In this document: positions 22,577 to 30,024 of the stretch, piece by piece
How positions within the stretch are numbered: the stretch's first letter is position 1
How the letters are laid out: every line of letters starts with the position of its first letter
The notes under the pieces: model-generated
Told to the model about the DNA's origin: nothing
The model's input: the letters and a program-made list of their open reading frames with translations, nothing else
Databases searched by the model: none
NCBI GenBank assembly: GCA_036513075.1
Contig: DATBZS010000009.1
Span: 1 to 30,024, forward strand
From: Bog-756 sp036513075
GTDB taxonomy: Bacteria > Actinomycetota > Acidimicrobiia > Acidimicrobiales > RAAP-2
Direction of reading: 5' to 3'
Length of the DNA stretch: 30,024 nucleotides
Made by a program: the position numbers and the translations under genes

Positions 22577-24010
22577 TTGACCACCACGAGCCTGTCGAAC
22601 TTCATCGGTGGCTCTCCGGTCGTCCCCCAGTCCGGCACGTCAGTGAAATTGGTCGATCCGTCCACGGGTGAGGAGAACTTCGAGGCGCCGGTGTCCGGCG
22701 CCGACGATGTCGACACCGCGTTTGCCGCAGCCACGGCGGCCTTCCCGGGTTGGCGCGACGCGACCCCGTCGGAGCGCAGTCTGGCCCTGTTCCGCATCGC
22801 CGACGCCATCGAGGCCCGGGCCGAGGAGCTGGTCGCCGTCGAGAGCGCCAACACCGGCAAGCCGGTGGCCGTGACGCTGGCCGAGGAGATCCCCCCGATG
22901 GTCGACCAGATCCGGTTCTTCGCCGGGGCCGCCCGCCACCTCGAGGGCAAATCGGCCGGCGAGTACATGACCGACCACACTTCGATGATCCGACGTGAGC
23001 CGATCGGCGTGTGCGCGGCGGTCACCCCGTGGAACTATCCGGCCATGATGGCCGTGTGGAAATGGGCCCCGGCCATAGCGGCCGGCAATGCCATGGTGCT
23101 GAAGCCGTCGGACACCACTCCGGCCTCGACGCTCCTGATGGCCGAGATCATGTCCGAGTTCCTGCCGGACGGCGTGTTCAACGTGATCTGTGGCGACCGT
23201 GACACGGGGCGCCTGCTCGTCGAACATCCGACACCGGCCATGGTCTCCATCACCGGCAGCGTTCGGGCCGGTATGCAGGTGGCCGCGTCAGCTGCCCAGG
23301 ACGTGAAGCGGGTGCACCTCGAACTCGGCGGCAAGGCCCCGGTCGTGGTGTTCGACGACGCCGACCTCGAGTCCGCCGCCGAAGGGATCGCCATCGGCGG
23401 CTACTTCAACGCCGGCCAGGACTGCACGGCCGCCACCCGGGTGCTGGCCGCGCCGGGCATCTACGACGACTTCGTGGCCGCTCTGGCCGATCAGGCCAAG
23501 GCCCAGACCGTCGGCGGGACCGACGTGCCCGACGCCGACTACGGACCGCTGAACAGCGCCGCTCAGCTCGAGCGACTGAGCGGGTACTTCGACCGGCTCC
23601 CGAGCCACGCCGAGGTGGTGACCGGTGGGGCCCACGTCGGTGACCGCGGTTACTGCTTCGCCCCGACGGTCATAGCCGGGCTCCATCAGGACGACGAGGT
23701 GATCCAAGAGGAGCTGTTCGGCCCGGCCATCACCGTCCAGCGCTTCAGCGACGAGGACGAGGCCATCGCCTGGGCCAACGGGGTCCGTTACGGGCTGGCC
23801 TCCAGTGTGTGGACCCAGAACCACGGCCGGGCCATGCGCATGGCCAAGGCACTGGACTTCGGATGCGTGTGGATCAACACCCACATCCCGATCGTCGCCG
23901 AGATGCCCCATGGTGGGTTCAAACACTCCGGCTACGGCAAGGACCTGTCCTCGTACGGCTTCGAGGACTACACCCGCATCAAACACGTCATGAGCTTCAT
24001 CGGCAGTTGA
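22577..24010 (+). CDS. NAD-dependent aldehyde dehydrogenase, gamma-aminobutyraldehyde type
   Basis: A 477-residue ALDH-superfamily enzyme closest in feel to gamma-aminobutyraldehyde/betaine-aldehyde dehydrogenases. It has VTPWNYPAMMAVWKWAPAIA (oxyanion N153), ITGSVRAG, general-base E249 in HLELGGKAP, catalytic Cys283 in FNAGQDCTAATR, EELFGPAITVQRF, and a C-terminal PHGGFKHSGYGKDLS. It would oxidise an aminoaldehyde made by the transaminase or oxidase across the promoter to an omega-amino acid such as GABA. The start is a rare TTG at 22577, chosen because GGGAGGA lies about 6 bases upstream and no ATG or GTG fits the N-terminus. It leads a rightward run with the permease and Ald. Confidence 0.9.
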   Translation: MTTTSLSNFIGGSPVVPQSGTSVKLVDPSTGEENFEAPVSGADDVDTAFAAATAAFPGWRDATPSERSLALFRIADAIEARAEELVAVESANTGKPVAVTLAEEIPPMVDQIRFFAGAARHLEGKSAGEYMTDHTSMIRREPIGVCAAVTPWNYPAMMAVWKWAPAIAAGNAMVLKPSDTTPASTLLMAEIMSEFLPDGVFNVICGDRDTGRLLVEHPTPAMVSITGSVRAGMQVAASAAQDVKRVHLELGGKAPVVVFDDADLESAAEGIAIGGYFNAGQDCTAATRVLAAPGIYDDFVAALADQAKAQTVGGTDVPDADYGPLNSAAQLERLSGYFDRLPSHAEVVTGGAHVGDRGYCFAPTVIAGLHQDDEVIQEELFGPAITVQRFSDEDEAIAWANGVRYGLASSVWTQNHGRAMRMAKALDFGCVWINTHIPIVAEMPHGGFKHSGYGKDLSSYGFEDYTRIKHVMSFIGS

Positions 24011-24148
24011 GATTTAGCAGTACCGACCCCGGGGTCAACCCGGATCGGCGCACTACGCAGCATCCGCAGGGCCACCGGGGGGACTGGTGGGCAGCAACCG
24101 GTAGGGGATCCGATCAGCCAACCAGAGCAGTAAGTCAGGGGAGAGACC
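24011..24148 (+). promoter_or_regulatory. Structured leader before the APC permease
   Basis: This 138-base gap holds GACCCCGGGGTC (24025-24036, a perfect palindrome) and a hairpin CCACC (24072-24076)/GGTGG (24086-24090). An enclosing pair CGGATC (24041-24046)/GATCCG (24107-24112) is also present. TTTAGCAGT at 24013-24021 repeats the sequence just before the first AGTTAAC box at 22.38 kb. It may combine a partial terminator of the dehydrogenase gene with a permease leader. No known riboswitch was recognised. Confidence 0.35.
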
Positions 24149-25876
24149 ATGACCACCGAAGCCAGAGCCGACACGGCAGGATCTGGGCCAATCGCCGATT
24201 CATATCAGGACAAAGGCCTGAAGAGGGGTGCTCTGGGCCTGATTTCGTCGACAGTCATCGGCGTCGCGTCGACCGCTCCTGCATACAGCCTGGCGGCCAC
24301 TCTCGGCTTCGTGGTCGTCACGATCGGTCCCCAGGCACCCATCGTGACGATCTTGGCGTTCATTCCCATCCTGTTGACCTCATTCGCCTACCGCGAGCTC
24401 AACCGGGCCGACCCCGACTGCGGCACCACCTTCACATGGAGTGCCAGGGCATTCGGTCCAAAGACCGGTTGGCAGGGCGGCTGGGCGATCGTCGTCGCCG
24501 ACGTACTGGTCATGGCGAGCTTGGCCCAGGTGGCCGGCCAGTACGTCTTCCTCCTGTTCGGGGCCAATGGCATTGGCCAGAATCCCGCCAGCGGCTGGGT
24601 CCTCCTGGTGGGCATCCTGTGGATTGTGGTGATGACCTTCATCTGCTACCTGGGTATCGAGATCTCGGCGTTCTTCCAGAAGTGCCTGTTGGGCATCGAG
24701 CTGACGATGCTCCTCGTCTTCTCTGTTGTAGCGCTCGTGAAGGTGGGATCGGGCCACGCCCCTGTGGGTCACCTGACGCCGTCGCTCTCATGGTTCAACC
24801 CTTTCGACATCTCCGGTCCACAGGCGTTCATCGTGGGTCTGGCGCTGATGTTGTTCATCTATTGGGGCTGGGACACGACGGTATCGGTCAACGAGGAGAC
24901 GGCGGACTCCCGACGGACCCCGGGCAAGGCCGCCGTGCTGTCGACCTTGATTCTTCTCGTCACCTACGTCCTGGTGATCATGTCGAGTGAGTCGTATGCC
25001 GGTCTCGGGACCACGGGAATCGGGCTCGGGAACACGGCTAACTCGAGCGACGTGATCTCGGTGATGGGCCACTCGATCTTCGGCACCTCGGGAATCGGCT
25101 CGTTCATGTACCACCTGCTCCTGTTGATGGTGCTGAGCTCGGCCGCAGCGTCGACACAGACGACGATCCTGCCCACGGCCCGCACCACCCTGTCGATGTC
25201 CGTGTACAAGGCGATCCCCAAGGCCTTCGCCAAGATACACAAGCGCCATCTCACGCCTACCGTGTCGACGATCACCATGGGTGGGATCTCCATCGTCCTC
25301 TACGTAGTGTTCAACTACGTGTCTGGTGGCAATCTCATACCTGACGCCGTATCGGCGATCGGCGTCATGATCGCGTTCTACTACGGGCTCACCGGATTCG
25401 CATGCGCCTGGTACTACAGGAAAGAACTCAACTCGAGCGCACGCAATCTCTGGATGCAGGGCATCCTGCCGGTGCTCGGGGGGTTGATGCTCTACTTCAT
25501 CCTGGGCTGGAGTCTCTACTTCTACTGGAAGCCGGTGAATAGCTACACGACGTGGTCAATGCCGTTTCCGCCGCACTGGGACATCGGCGGGGTCTTCCTC
25601 ATCGATGTCGCGTCGGTGCTGCTCGGCATCGTGCTGATGTTCGTCTACTCCTCGTTGCGGCCGCCATTCTTCCGGGGCGAGGTGCTGACCCGTTCGACAC
25701 CGACGCTGGTGCCCGAGGACATCGGCATCGAAGTAGGTCTGTTCGGTGTGGATCCCGAGGAGGTGGCGGTGTCGACCGCCCAGACCCTCGAGGAACGTAT
25801 GGCCCTGTTGGACAATGGTCCCGGGAGCACCGGACACGGAGATTCTGCGGGTACCACCATCGAGAAAGACGACTGA
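24149..25876 (+). CDS. APC-superfamily amino acid/polyamine permease
   Basis: A 575-residue cytoplasmic-membrane transporter with about 12 hydrophobic helices. The first helix is GLISSTVIGVASTAPAYSLA, resembling the glycine-rich TM1 of APC permeases. Later come FAYRELNRADPDCGTTFTW and LMLFIYWGWDTTVSVNEETA, typical of the actinobacterial branch near amino acid/polyamine carriers. A soluble C-terminal tail of about 60 residues follows. ATG 24149 is preceded by GGGGAGA. The stop overlaps the ribosome binding site of ald, so the two are coupled. Position next to amine-degrading enzymes suggests uptake of their substrate. Codon choice looks less GC-rich than in neighbours by eye. Confidence 0.88.
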   Translation: MTTEARADTAGSGPIADSYQDKGLKRGALGLISSTVIGVASTAPAYSLAATLGFVVVTIGPQAPIVTILAFIPILLTSFAYRELNRADPDCGTTFTWSARAFGPKTGWQGGWAIVVADVLVMASLAQVAGQYVFLLFGANGIGQNPASGWVLLVGILWIVVMTFICYLGIEISAFFQKCLLGIELTMLLVFSVVALVKVGSGHAPVGHLTPSLSWFNPFDISGPQAFIVGLALMLFIYWGWDTTVSVNEETADSRRTPGKAAVLSTLILLVTYVLVIMSSESYAGLGTTGIGLGNTANSSDVISVMGHSIFGTSGIGSFMYHLLLLMVLSSAAASTQTTILPTARTTLSMSVYKAIPKAFAKIHKRHLTPTVSTITMGGISIVLYVVFNYVSGGNLIPDAVSAIGVMIAFYYGLTGFACAWYYRKELNSSARNLWMQGILPVLGGLMLYFILGWSLYFYWKPVNSYTTWSMPFPPHWDIGGVFLIDVASVLLGIVLMFVYSSLRPPFFRGEVLTRSTPTLVPEDIGIEVGLFGVDPEEVAVSTAQTLEERMALLDNGPGSTGHGDSAGTTIEKDD

Positions 25877-25886
25877 GGTAGATGTC

Positions 25887-27008
25887 GTGATCGTCGGAGT
25901 GCCCAAGGAGGTCAAGGACGACGAGTATCGGGTGGCAATCACTCCCGCCGGGGTGCGCGAGCTGACGTCTGCAGGCCATGCGGTTTACGTGGAGAAGGAG
26001 GCTGGCGTCGGCTCGTCGATACCCGACGCCGACTTCGTGGCCACCGGGGCGAAGATCCTGGACGACGCGGACGACGTCTGGGCCGGGTCGGACATGATCC
26101 TCGGGGTCAAGGAGCCGGTCGCCGAAGAGTACCCCCGGCTGGGCCTGGGCAAAGACCAGGTCCTCTTCACCTACCTTCACCTGGCCGCCTCGCGGGCGTG
26201 CACGGACGCCCTGATCGCCGGGGGCAATACCGCGATCGCCTACGAGACCGTACGCCTTCCCGACAACTCCCTTCCGCTGCTCACCCCGATGAGCGAGGTG
26301 GCGGGTCGCATGGCTCCCCTCATGGGATCCCACCACCTGATGCGCCCCGGTGGCGGTCGCGGCACGTTGGTTTGCGGTGTTCCAGGCGTGCGCTGCGCCA
26401 AGATCGTCATCCTGGGTGCCGGCGTGGCCGGTATGGCGGCGGCCACCCTGGCTGTGGGCATGCACGCCGAGGTCTACATCCTCGATCGCAATCTCGAGCG
26501 CCTGCGCCAGGTCGACCATCACTTCCGGGGCGGCCTGGAGACGGTGGCATCCAGCACGCACGCCATCGAGGAGGTCTGCATCGACGCCGATATCGTCATC
26601 GGTGCCGTTCTCGTCGTCGGGGCCAAGGCCCCCAAGCTGATCAGCGACGACCTGGTTGGCGCCATGCGTGACGGTTCGGTACTGGTCGACATCTCGGTCG
26701 ACCAGGGCGGCTGCTTCGAGTCGACCCGACCGACAACGCACTCGAATCCCACGTTCGAAGTCAACGGCTCCCTCTTCTACTGCGTGGCCAACATGCCCGG
26801 CGCGGTGCCCCACTCGTCGACCCACGCGCTGGTCAACGCCACCCTGCCCTACGTGTTGGACATCGCCAACCACGGGTGGCAGGCGGCGGTCCGGGCCGAC
26901 GAGGCACTGGCCGAGGGTGTGAACGTGGTGAACGGATCGATCGTCTACCAACCGGTGGCCGAGGCCCACGGCATGCCCTTCACCCCGCTGGCCACGTTCG
27001 CGGCCTGA
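25887..27008 (+). CDS. ald: Alanine dehydrogenase
   Basis: A 373-residue enzyme, the usual length for Ald, catalysing NAD-dependent L-alanine oxidation to pyruvate and ammonia (or the reverse). It shows VGVPKEVKDDEYRVAITPAG at the N-terminus, catalytic Lys in LGVKEP, catalytic His in TYLHLAAS, and GGGRGTLVCGVPGV. The NAD loop is VILGAGVAGMAAA, and DISVDQGGCFE carries the active-site Asp. The GTG at 25887 is the start: GAGGT, overlapping the permease stop, lies 7-8 bases upstream, and the nearby ATG at 25882 is out of frame. In this locus it could recycle alanine made by pyruvate-dependent transamination. Confidence 0.93.
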   Translation: MIVGVPKEVKDDEYRVAITPAGVRELTSAGHAVYVEKEAGVGSSIPDADFVATGAKILDDADDVWAGSDMILGVKEPVAEEYPRLGLGKDQVLFTYLHLAASRACTDALIAGGNTAIAYETVRLPDNSLPLLTPMSEVAGRMAPLMGSHHLMRPGGGRGTLVCGVPGVRCAKIVILGAGVAGMAAATLAVGMHAEVYILDRNLERLRQVDHHFRGGLETVASSTHAIEEVCIDADIVIGAVLVVGAKAPKLISDDLVGAMRDGSVLVDISVDQGGCFESTRPTTHSNPTFEVNGSLFYCVANMPGAVPHSSTHALVNATLPYVLDIANHGWQAAVRADEALAEGVNVVNGSIVYQPVAEAHGMPFTPLATFAA

Positions 27009-27032
27009 GCGGCCATGGTCCGCGGACGCCGC
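27009..27032. terminator. Hairpin between ald and the convergent PNPOx-like gene
   Basis: GCGGC (27009-27013) pairs with GCCGC (27028-27032), enclosing the perfect 10-bp palindrome GTCCGCGGAC (27018-27027). It starts directly after the ald stop and lies before the convergent 3' end at 27048. A bidirectional terminator is likely; there is no T-tract. Confidence 0.4.
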
Positions 27033-27047
27033 CTGTCGCCTCCCCGG

Positions 27048-27764
27048 TCAGCTGAACTGGCCCACCGGCATCGATCCCGGTCCGAGCGGACCGGATGCGA
27101 TGTGGGCCGGGACGACGATGCCATCGCCCAGATCCGGCGCGGCCACCGGGTCCAGGCGGACCGTGCGGAGCGGCACGACGCCGGCCCACACGTCGAGGCC
27201 GAGGTCGGAGGGCTCGTCGCCCGGCGGACCCTCGCTCACTTTGACCGAGGACTCATTGAGGGAGAGGCGCAGCACGGTGGTGGCGGCCAGCTCCTTGGCC
27301 GACGGCGAGCGGGCGTATCCCCACTGCCCGGGCACCACGTGTTCGCTGATGACCTCGAGGGCGGCCAGTTTCTCGTCCAGGTCGACGATGATATCGGGCA
27401 GGCCGTAGACCATGGCGCACCGGTAGTTGACCGAGTGGTTGAAGACGGAGCGCGCCAGCACCAGACCGTCGATCAGGGTAACGGTCAGACAGACCGGCGC
27501 CGGTTCCTTGGCCGTCCGCAGACTGCGGCTGGCCACCGAGCCGTGGACGAACAGTTGGTCGCCACCGCGCCCGTAGGTGGTGGGGACGACCATCGGCCAG
27601 CCGTCGACCTCGAGCCCCAGGTGGCAGACGAACCCGGCGTCGAGCACGGCCTCGAGGTCCTCCCTGCGGTACGAGCCCTGGTCGGCGAGACGTCGGAGGC
27701 GGACCCGGTCGGATGGCCCCCGCTCGTCGCCGTCGGTCCCGCGTCCGGAGTCAGTGTCGGCCAT
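27048..27764 (-). CDS. Pyridoxamine 5'-phosphate oxidase-like flavin-binding protein
   Basis: A 238-residue split-barrel protein of the PNPOx-like, NimA-related type. After a hydrophilic N-terminus come VLDAGFVCHLGLEVDGWPMV, VPTTYGRGGDQLFVHGSVAS, PAPVCLTVTLIDGLVLARSV and NYRCAMVYG, matching the flavin-binding core. Members bind FMN, F420 or heme; some reduce nitro compounds, most are uncharacterised. It is not the vitamin B6 enzyme PdxH by sequence feel. ATG 27764 is the first good start, with no clear ribosome binding site. It converges with ald and is divergent from mmsA. A role in the amine locus is not evident. Confidence 0.8.
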   Translation of the reverse strand: MADTDSGRGTDGDERGPSDRVRLRRLADQGSYRREDLEAVLDAGFVCHLGLEVDGWPMVVPTTYGRGGDQLFVHGSVASRSLRTAKEPAPVCLTVTLIDGLVLARSVFNHSVNYRCAMVYGLPDIIVDLDEKLAALEVISEHVVPGQWGYARSPSAKELAATTVLRLSLNESSVKVSEGPPGDEPSDLGLDVWAGVVPLRTVRLDPVAAPDLGDGIVVPAHIASGPLGPGSMPVGQFS

Positions 27765-27860
27765 GCGACGATTGTTACACGGCCCCCCATACGGCTCGGC
27801 CCCCTCGTCCCGCCGACGTGCCGTCAGTCTGGCGGTGCTGGCCGCGCCAATCATCACGAG

Positions 27861-27884
27861 GGGGAGCACCGCTCCCCGAGGAGC
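27861..27884 (+). promoter_or_regulatory. Two mutually exclusive hairpins at the mmsA ribosome binding site
   Basis: GGGGAGC (27861-27867) and GCTCCCC (27871-27877) form a 7-bp hairpin with a three-base loop. Alternatively GCTCC (27871-27875) can pair with GGAGC (27880-27884), which would bury the GAGGAG ribosome binding site (27878-27883), 9 bases before the mmsA ATG. The first fold leaves the site free. A translational switch is possible but unproven. Confidence 0.4.
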
Positions 27885-27892
27885 GTCACCCC

Positions 27893-29386
27893 ATGAAGCA
27901 GATCGGAACATCGCTCGAGGGCGCCAACGCCCGTACCGCACCCGTCTTCGACCCGGCCACCGGTGTCCAGACGGCCGAGGTGGTACTGGCGACGGCCAAG
28001 GACGTCGACCATGTCGTCGAGACGGCGGCGACCGCTTTCGAGTCGTGGCGGGACACCTCACTGACGGCTCGCAGCCGCATCCTGTTCGCGTTCCGGGAGC
28101 TCGCCGACCGCCACCGTGACGACCTGGCCCGGATCATCACGTCTGAACACGGCAAGGTGCTGGAGGACGCCCGGGGCGAGGTGGCACGGGGTATCGAGGT
28201 GATCGAGTTCGCGTGCGGCATCCCCCACCTGCTGAAGGGCGAGTTCAGCGAAGACGTATCCACCGGCGTCGATGCCTCCTCGATCCGCCAACCGCTCAGC
28301 GTGGTGGCCGGCATCACGCCGTTCAACTTCCCGGTCATGGTGCCGATGTGGATGTATCCGGTGGCCATTGCCTGCGGCAACACCTTCGTGCTCAAGCCAT
28401 CGGAGCGCGATCCGTCGGCTTCTGAGCTGGTGGTCGAGCTGTGGCGTGGGAGCGGGCTGCCCGAGGGCGTCTTCAACGTCGTCCACGGCGACGCCGAATC
28501 AGTCAACGCCCTCCTCGACCACCCCAAAGTGACCGCGGTGACCTTCGTCGGCTCGACCCCCGTCGCCAGGCACATCTTCGAGCGCGGCCACGCCTCGGGC
28601 AAGCGGGTGCAGGCACTCGGCGGCGCCAAGAACCACGCCGTGGTGCTGCCCGACGCCGATGTCGACGCCACCGCCGACGCCTTGATCGGCGCCGGCTACG
28701 GGTCGGCGGGGGAGCGGTGCATGGCCATTTCGGCCGTGGTGGTGGTGGGCGACGCCGACCCGCTGGTCGAAGCGGTGGCCACCCGCGCCCGGGGTCTGCG
28801 CACCGGGCCCGGCTCCGACGCGGCCTCCGACATGGGTCCCCTCATCACCCGCGTCCACCGGGACCGGGTGGCCGGCTACGTGGACTCGGCGGTGGCCGAC
28901 GGTGCAGAGGTCGTGGTCGACGGGCGGAACGTGACCGTGCCCGGCGGCGAAGACGGCTTCTTCTTCGGCCCGACTCTCGTCGACCGGGTGACTCCGGACA
29001 TGGCGGTCTACCAGGACGAGATCTTCGGTCCGGTGCTGTCGGTGCTGCGGGTGGACAGCCTCGACGACGCTATCGACCTCGTGAACGCCAACCCGTACGG
29101 TAACGGCACCGCCATCTTCACCCGGGACGGGTATGCGGCCCGGCGGTTCCGCCGGGACGTGTCGGTGGGCATGGTCGGTATCAATGTCGCCATCCCGGTG
29201 CCGATGGCCTACTACTCGTTCGGAGGGTGGAAGCAGTCCCTGTTCGGTGACGCGCACGTGCACGGAATGGAAGGCGTCAGATTCAACACCCGGCTGAAGT
29301 CGGTCACCACCCGTTGGCCCGACAGTCAGGGACCGACCGATGCTCCGACCAACTCGCTCCACTTCCCCTCCGGCGACAAGCGCTGA
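27893..29386 (+). CDS. mmsA: CoA-acylating methylmalonate-semialdehyde dehydrogenase
   Basis: A 497-residue ALDH-superfamily enzyme that converts methylmalonate (or malonate) semialdehyde with CoA and NAD to propionyl-CoA (or acetyl-CoA) and CO2. Family marks are GITPFNFPVMVPMWMYPVAI (N145), catalytic Cys276 in GSAGERCMAIS, and Asn247 at the position of the usual general-base Glu (ALGGAKNHAV), which is typical of CoA-acylating members. The C-terminal HGMEGVRFNTRLKSVTTRWP is also typical. ATG 27893 has GAGGAG 9 bases upstream inside an alternative-hairpin leader. It serves valine, beta-alanine and pyrimidine breakdown; here it may finish a beta-alanine branch of the amine locus. The hydrolase starts 14 bases after its stop. 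Confidence 0.94.
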   Translation: MKQIGTSLEGANARTAPVFDPATGVQTAEVVLATAKDVDHVVETAATAFESWRDTSLTARSRILFAFRELADRHRDDLARIITSEHGKVLEDARGEVARGIEVIEFACGIPHLLKGEFSEDVSTGVDASSIRQPLSVVAGITPFNFPVMVPMWMYPVAIACGNTFVLKPSERDPSASELVVELWRGSGLPEGVFNVVHGDAESVNALLDHPKVTAVTFVGSTPVARHIFERGHASGKRVQALGGAKNHAVVLPDADVDATADALIGAGYGSAGERCMAISAVVVVGDADPLVEAVATRARGLRTGPGSDAASDMGPLITRVHRDRVAGYVDSAVADGAEVVVDGRNVTVPGGEDGFFFGPTLVDRVTPDMAVYQDEIFGPVLSVLRVDSLDDAIDLVNANPYGNGTAIFTRDGYAARRFRRDVSVGMVGINVAIPVPMAYYSFGGWKQSLFGDAHVHGMEGVRFNTRLKSVTTRWPDSQGPTDAPTNSLHFPSGDKR

Positions 29387-29400
29387 GGCGGAGTGCGAGG

Positions 29401-30024
29401 ATGACGACAATGGAGATCGACAGCGGCGGCGTATCCATCCACGTGGAGGTGACCGGCGAGGGCCGACCGGTGGTGCTCCTCCACTGGTTCCCCGACTCGG
29501 GCGCACTGTGGCGCAACCAGGTCCCGGCCCTGGTCGACGCCGGGTTCCAGGTCGTCGTGCCTGACCTGCGGGGTTTCGGAGCCTCGGGAACGCCGCCCGA
29601 GGTGGAGGACTACTCGATCCTCTACGCCATCGGCGACATCGTCGCCGTACTCGACCACCTCGGTATCGGAAGAGCCCATGTCGTGGGGCACGACTTCGGC
29701 GCGGCGAGGCCTGGGCCATGGCCGCCTTCCTGCCCGACCGGGTCGACCACCTGGTCGCCCTGTCGGTCGGCCAGGCTTCGGCCTTCCGGTCGGTCGGGGT
29801 GCCCCAACTCGAAAAGTCCTGGTACATGTTCTTCTTCCAGTTCGCCGGCGTGGCCGAGGAGTGGTTGTCGGCCGACGGCTGGGCCAACTTCCGAGCGTGG
29901 TGCGCCCATCCGGATGCCGACGCCATCGTGGCCCGGTGGGAGGCCTCCGGCACGCTGACGTCGGCCCTCAACTGGTACCGGGCCAACATCCCGCCGGACG
30001 GATTCATCGCCCCGCCCCTCGAGC
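29401..30024 (+). pseudogene. Alpha/beta hydrolase (epoxide hydrolase-like), frameshifted, cut by window end
   Basis: The first 102 codons from ATG 29401 are a normal alpha/beta hydrolase start: VVLLHWFPDSGALWRNQVPA with the HWFP oxyanion-hole region, VVVPDLRGFGASG, and the nucleophile elbow VVGHDFGAA. After about 29706 the reading continues in another frame, from 29709: AWAMAAFLPDRVDHLVALSV, then EKSWYMFFFQFAG and LNWYRANIPPDGF, to the window end. Restoring one base near 29701-29708 (DFGAA, then one residue, then AWAM) rebuilds the family sequence, so a one-base deletion or a sequencing error is implied. Asp in GHDFG points to haloalkane dehalogenase/epoxide hydrolase chemistry. It follows mmsA by 14 bases. 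Confidence 0.8.

Noticed and set aside
24011..24148. Known riboswitch (glycine, guanidine, SAM) before the permease
   Set aside because: None of the conserved core sequences of these classes that I know is present; only generic stems are visible.
25599..26969. A 456-codon open frame on the - strand
   Set aside because: Antisense to the convincingly identified ald and permease genes; no recognisable domain.
28499..30007. A 502-codon open frame on the - strand
   Set aside because: Antisense to mmsA and the hydrolase, with His/Arg/Gly-rich low-complexity composition typical of GC-rich shadows.
1..30024. CRISPR array, phage or insertion sequence
   Set aside because: No regularly spaced repeats of CRISPR length, no transposase, integrase or phage structural gene were seen on either strand.

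Overview
The window is about 30 kb of high-GC, gene-dense DNA from an actinobacterium. The best guess is class Acidimicrobiia. This is inferred from the secreted FnIII protein with GYW...DGGVFAYG repeats, two luciferase-like flavin/F420 oxidoreductases, an L,D-transpeptidase, the mycobacterial-type amine-dehydrogenase-like gene, GTG/TTG starts, and strong GGAGG ribosome binding sites next to genes that have none. No rRNA, tRNA, CRISPR, transposase or phage gene was seen. No gene-free gap exceeds 300 bases.

Layout. 1-5 kb: the C-terminus of a membrane protein; a convergent two-gene operon of malyl-CoA-lyase type (mcl plus a CitE-like enzyme); a TMEM175-type channel; a small unknown helical/HTH protein; then plsC with a six-ligand diiron ferritin-like protein. 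5-11.5 kb: crotonase, L,D-transpeptidase, TesB-like thioesterase, a SnoaL-like protein, an FAD/disulfide oxidoreductase and a limonene-monooxygenase-like LLM enzyme. 11.7-14.2 kb: a small XRE protein, the 3' remnant of a short-chain dehydrogenase, and the cysK-cysE cysteine synthase operon. 14.2-19 kb: an F420-type LLM enzyme with an amine-dehydrogenase-like reductase, the repeat protein, and an aquaporin.

19-29.4 kb is an amine / omega-amino-acid catabolic locus. A leftward, overlapping operon (Lrp regulator, class III aminotransferase, amine oxidase-like FAD protein) diverges from a rightward run (gamma-aminobutyraldehyde-type ALDH, APC permease, alanine dehydrogenase). It is followed by a PNPOx-like protein and mmsA. 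A plausible flow is: amine import; transamination to pyruvate or oxidative deamination; aldehyde oxidation; alanine recycled to pyruvate by Ald; and semialdehyde conversion to acyl-CoA by MmsA. The divergent promoter is an AT-rich island with three AGTTAAC boxes on one helical face, the likely Lrp operator. The window ends in a frameshifted alpha/beta hydrolase.

The most unexpected signal is a 50-bp hairpin element present twice (210-260 and 3071-3120). Its sequence differences in the outer stem are compensatory, so base pairing is preserved. A second structural curiosity is the mmsA leader, where one segment can pair either upstream or with the ribosome binding site.
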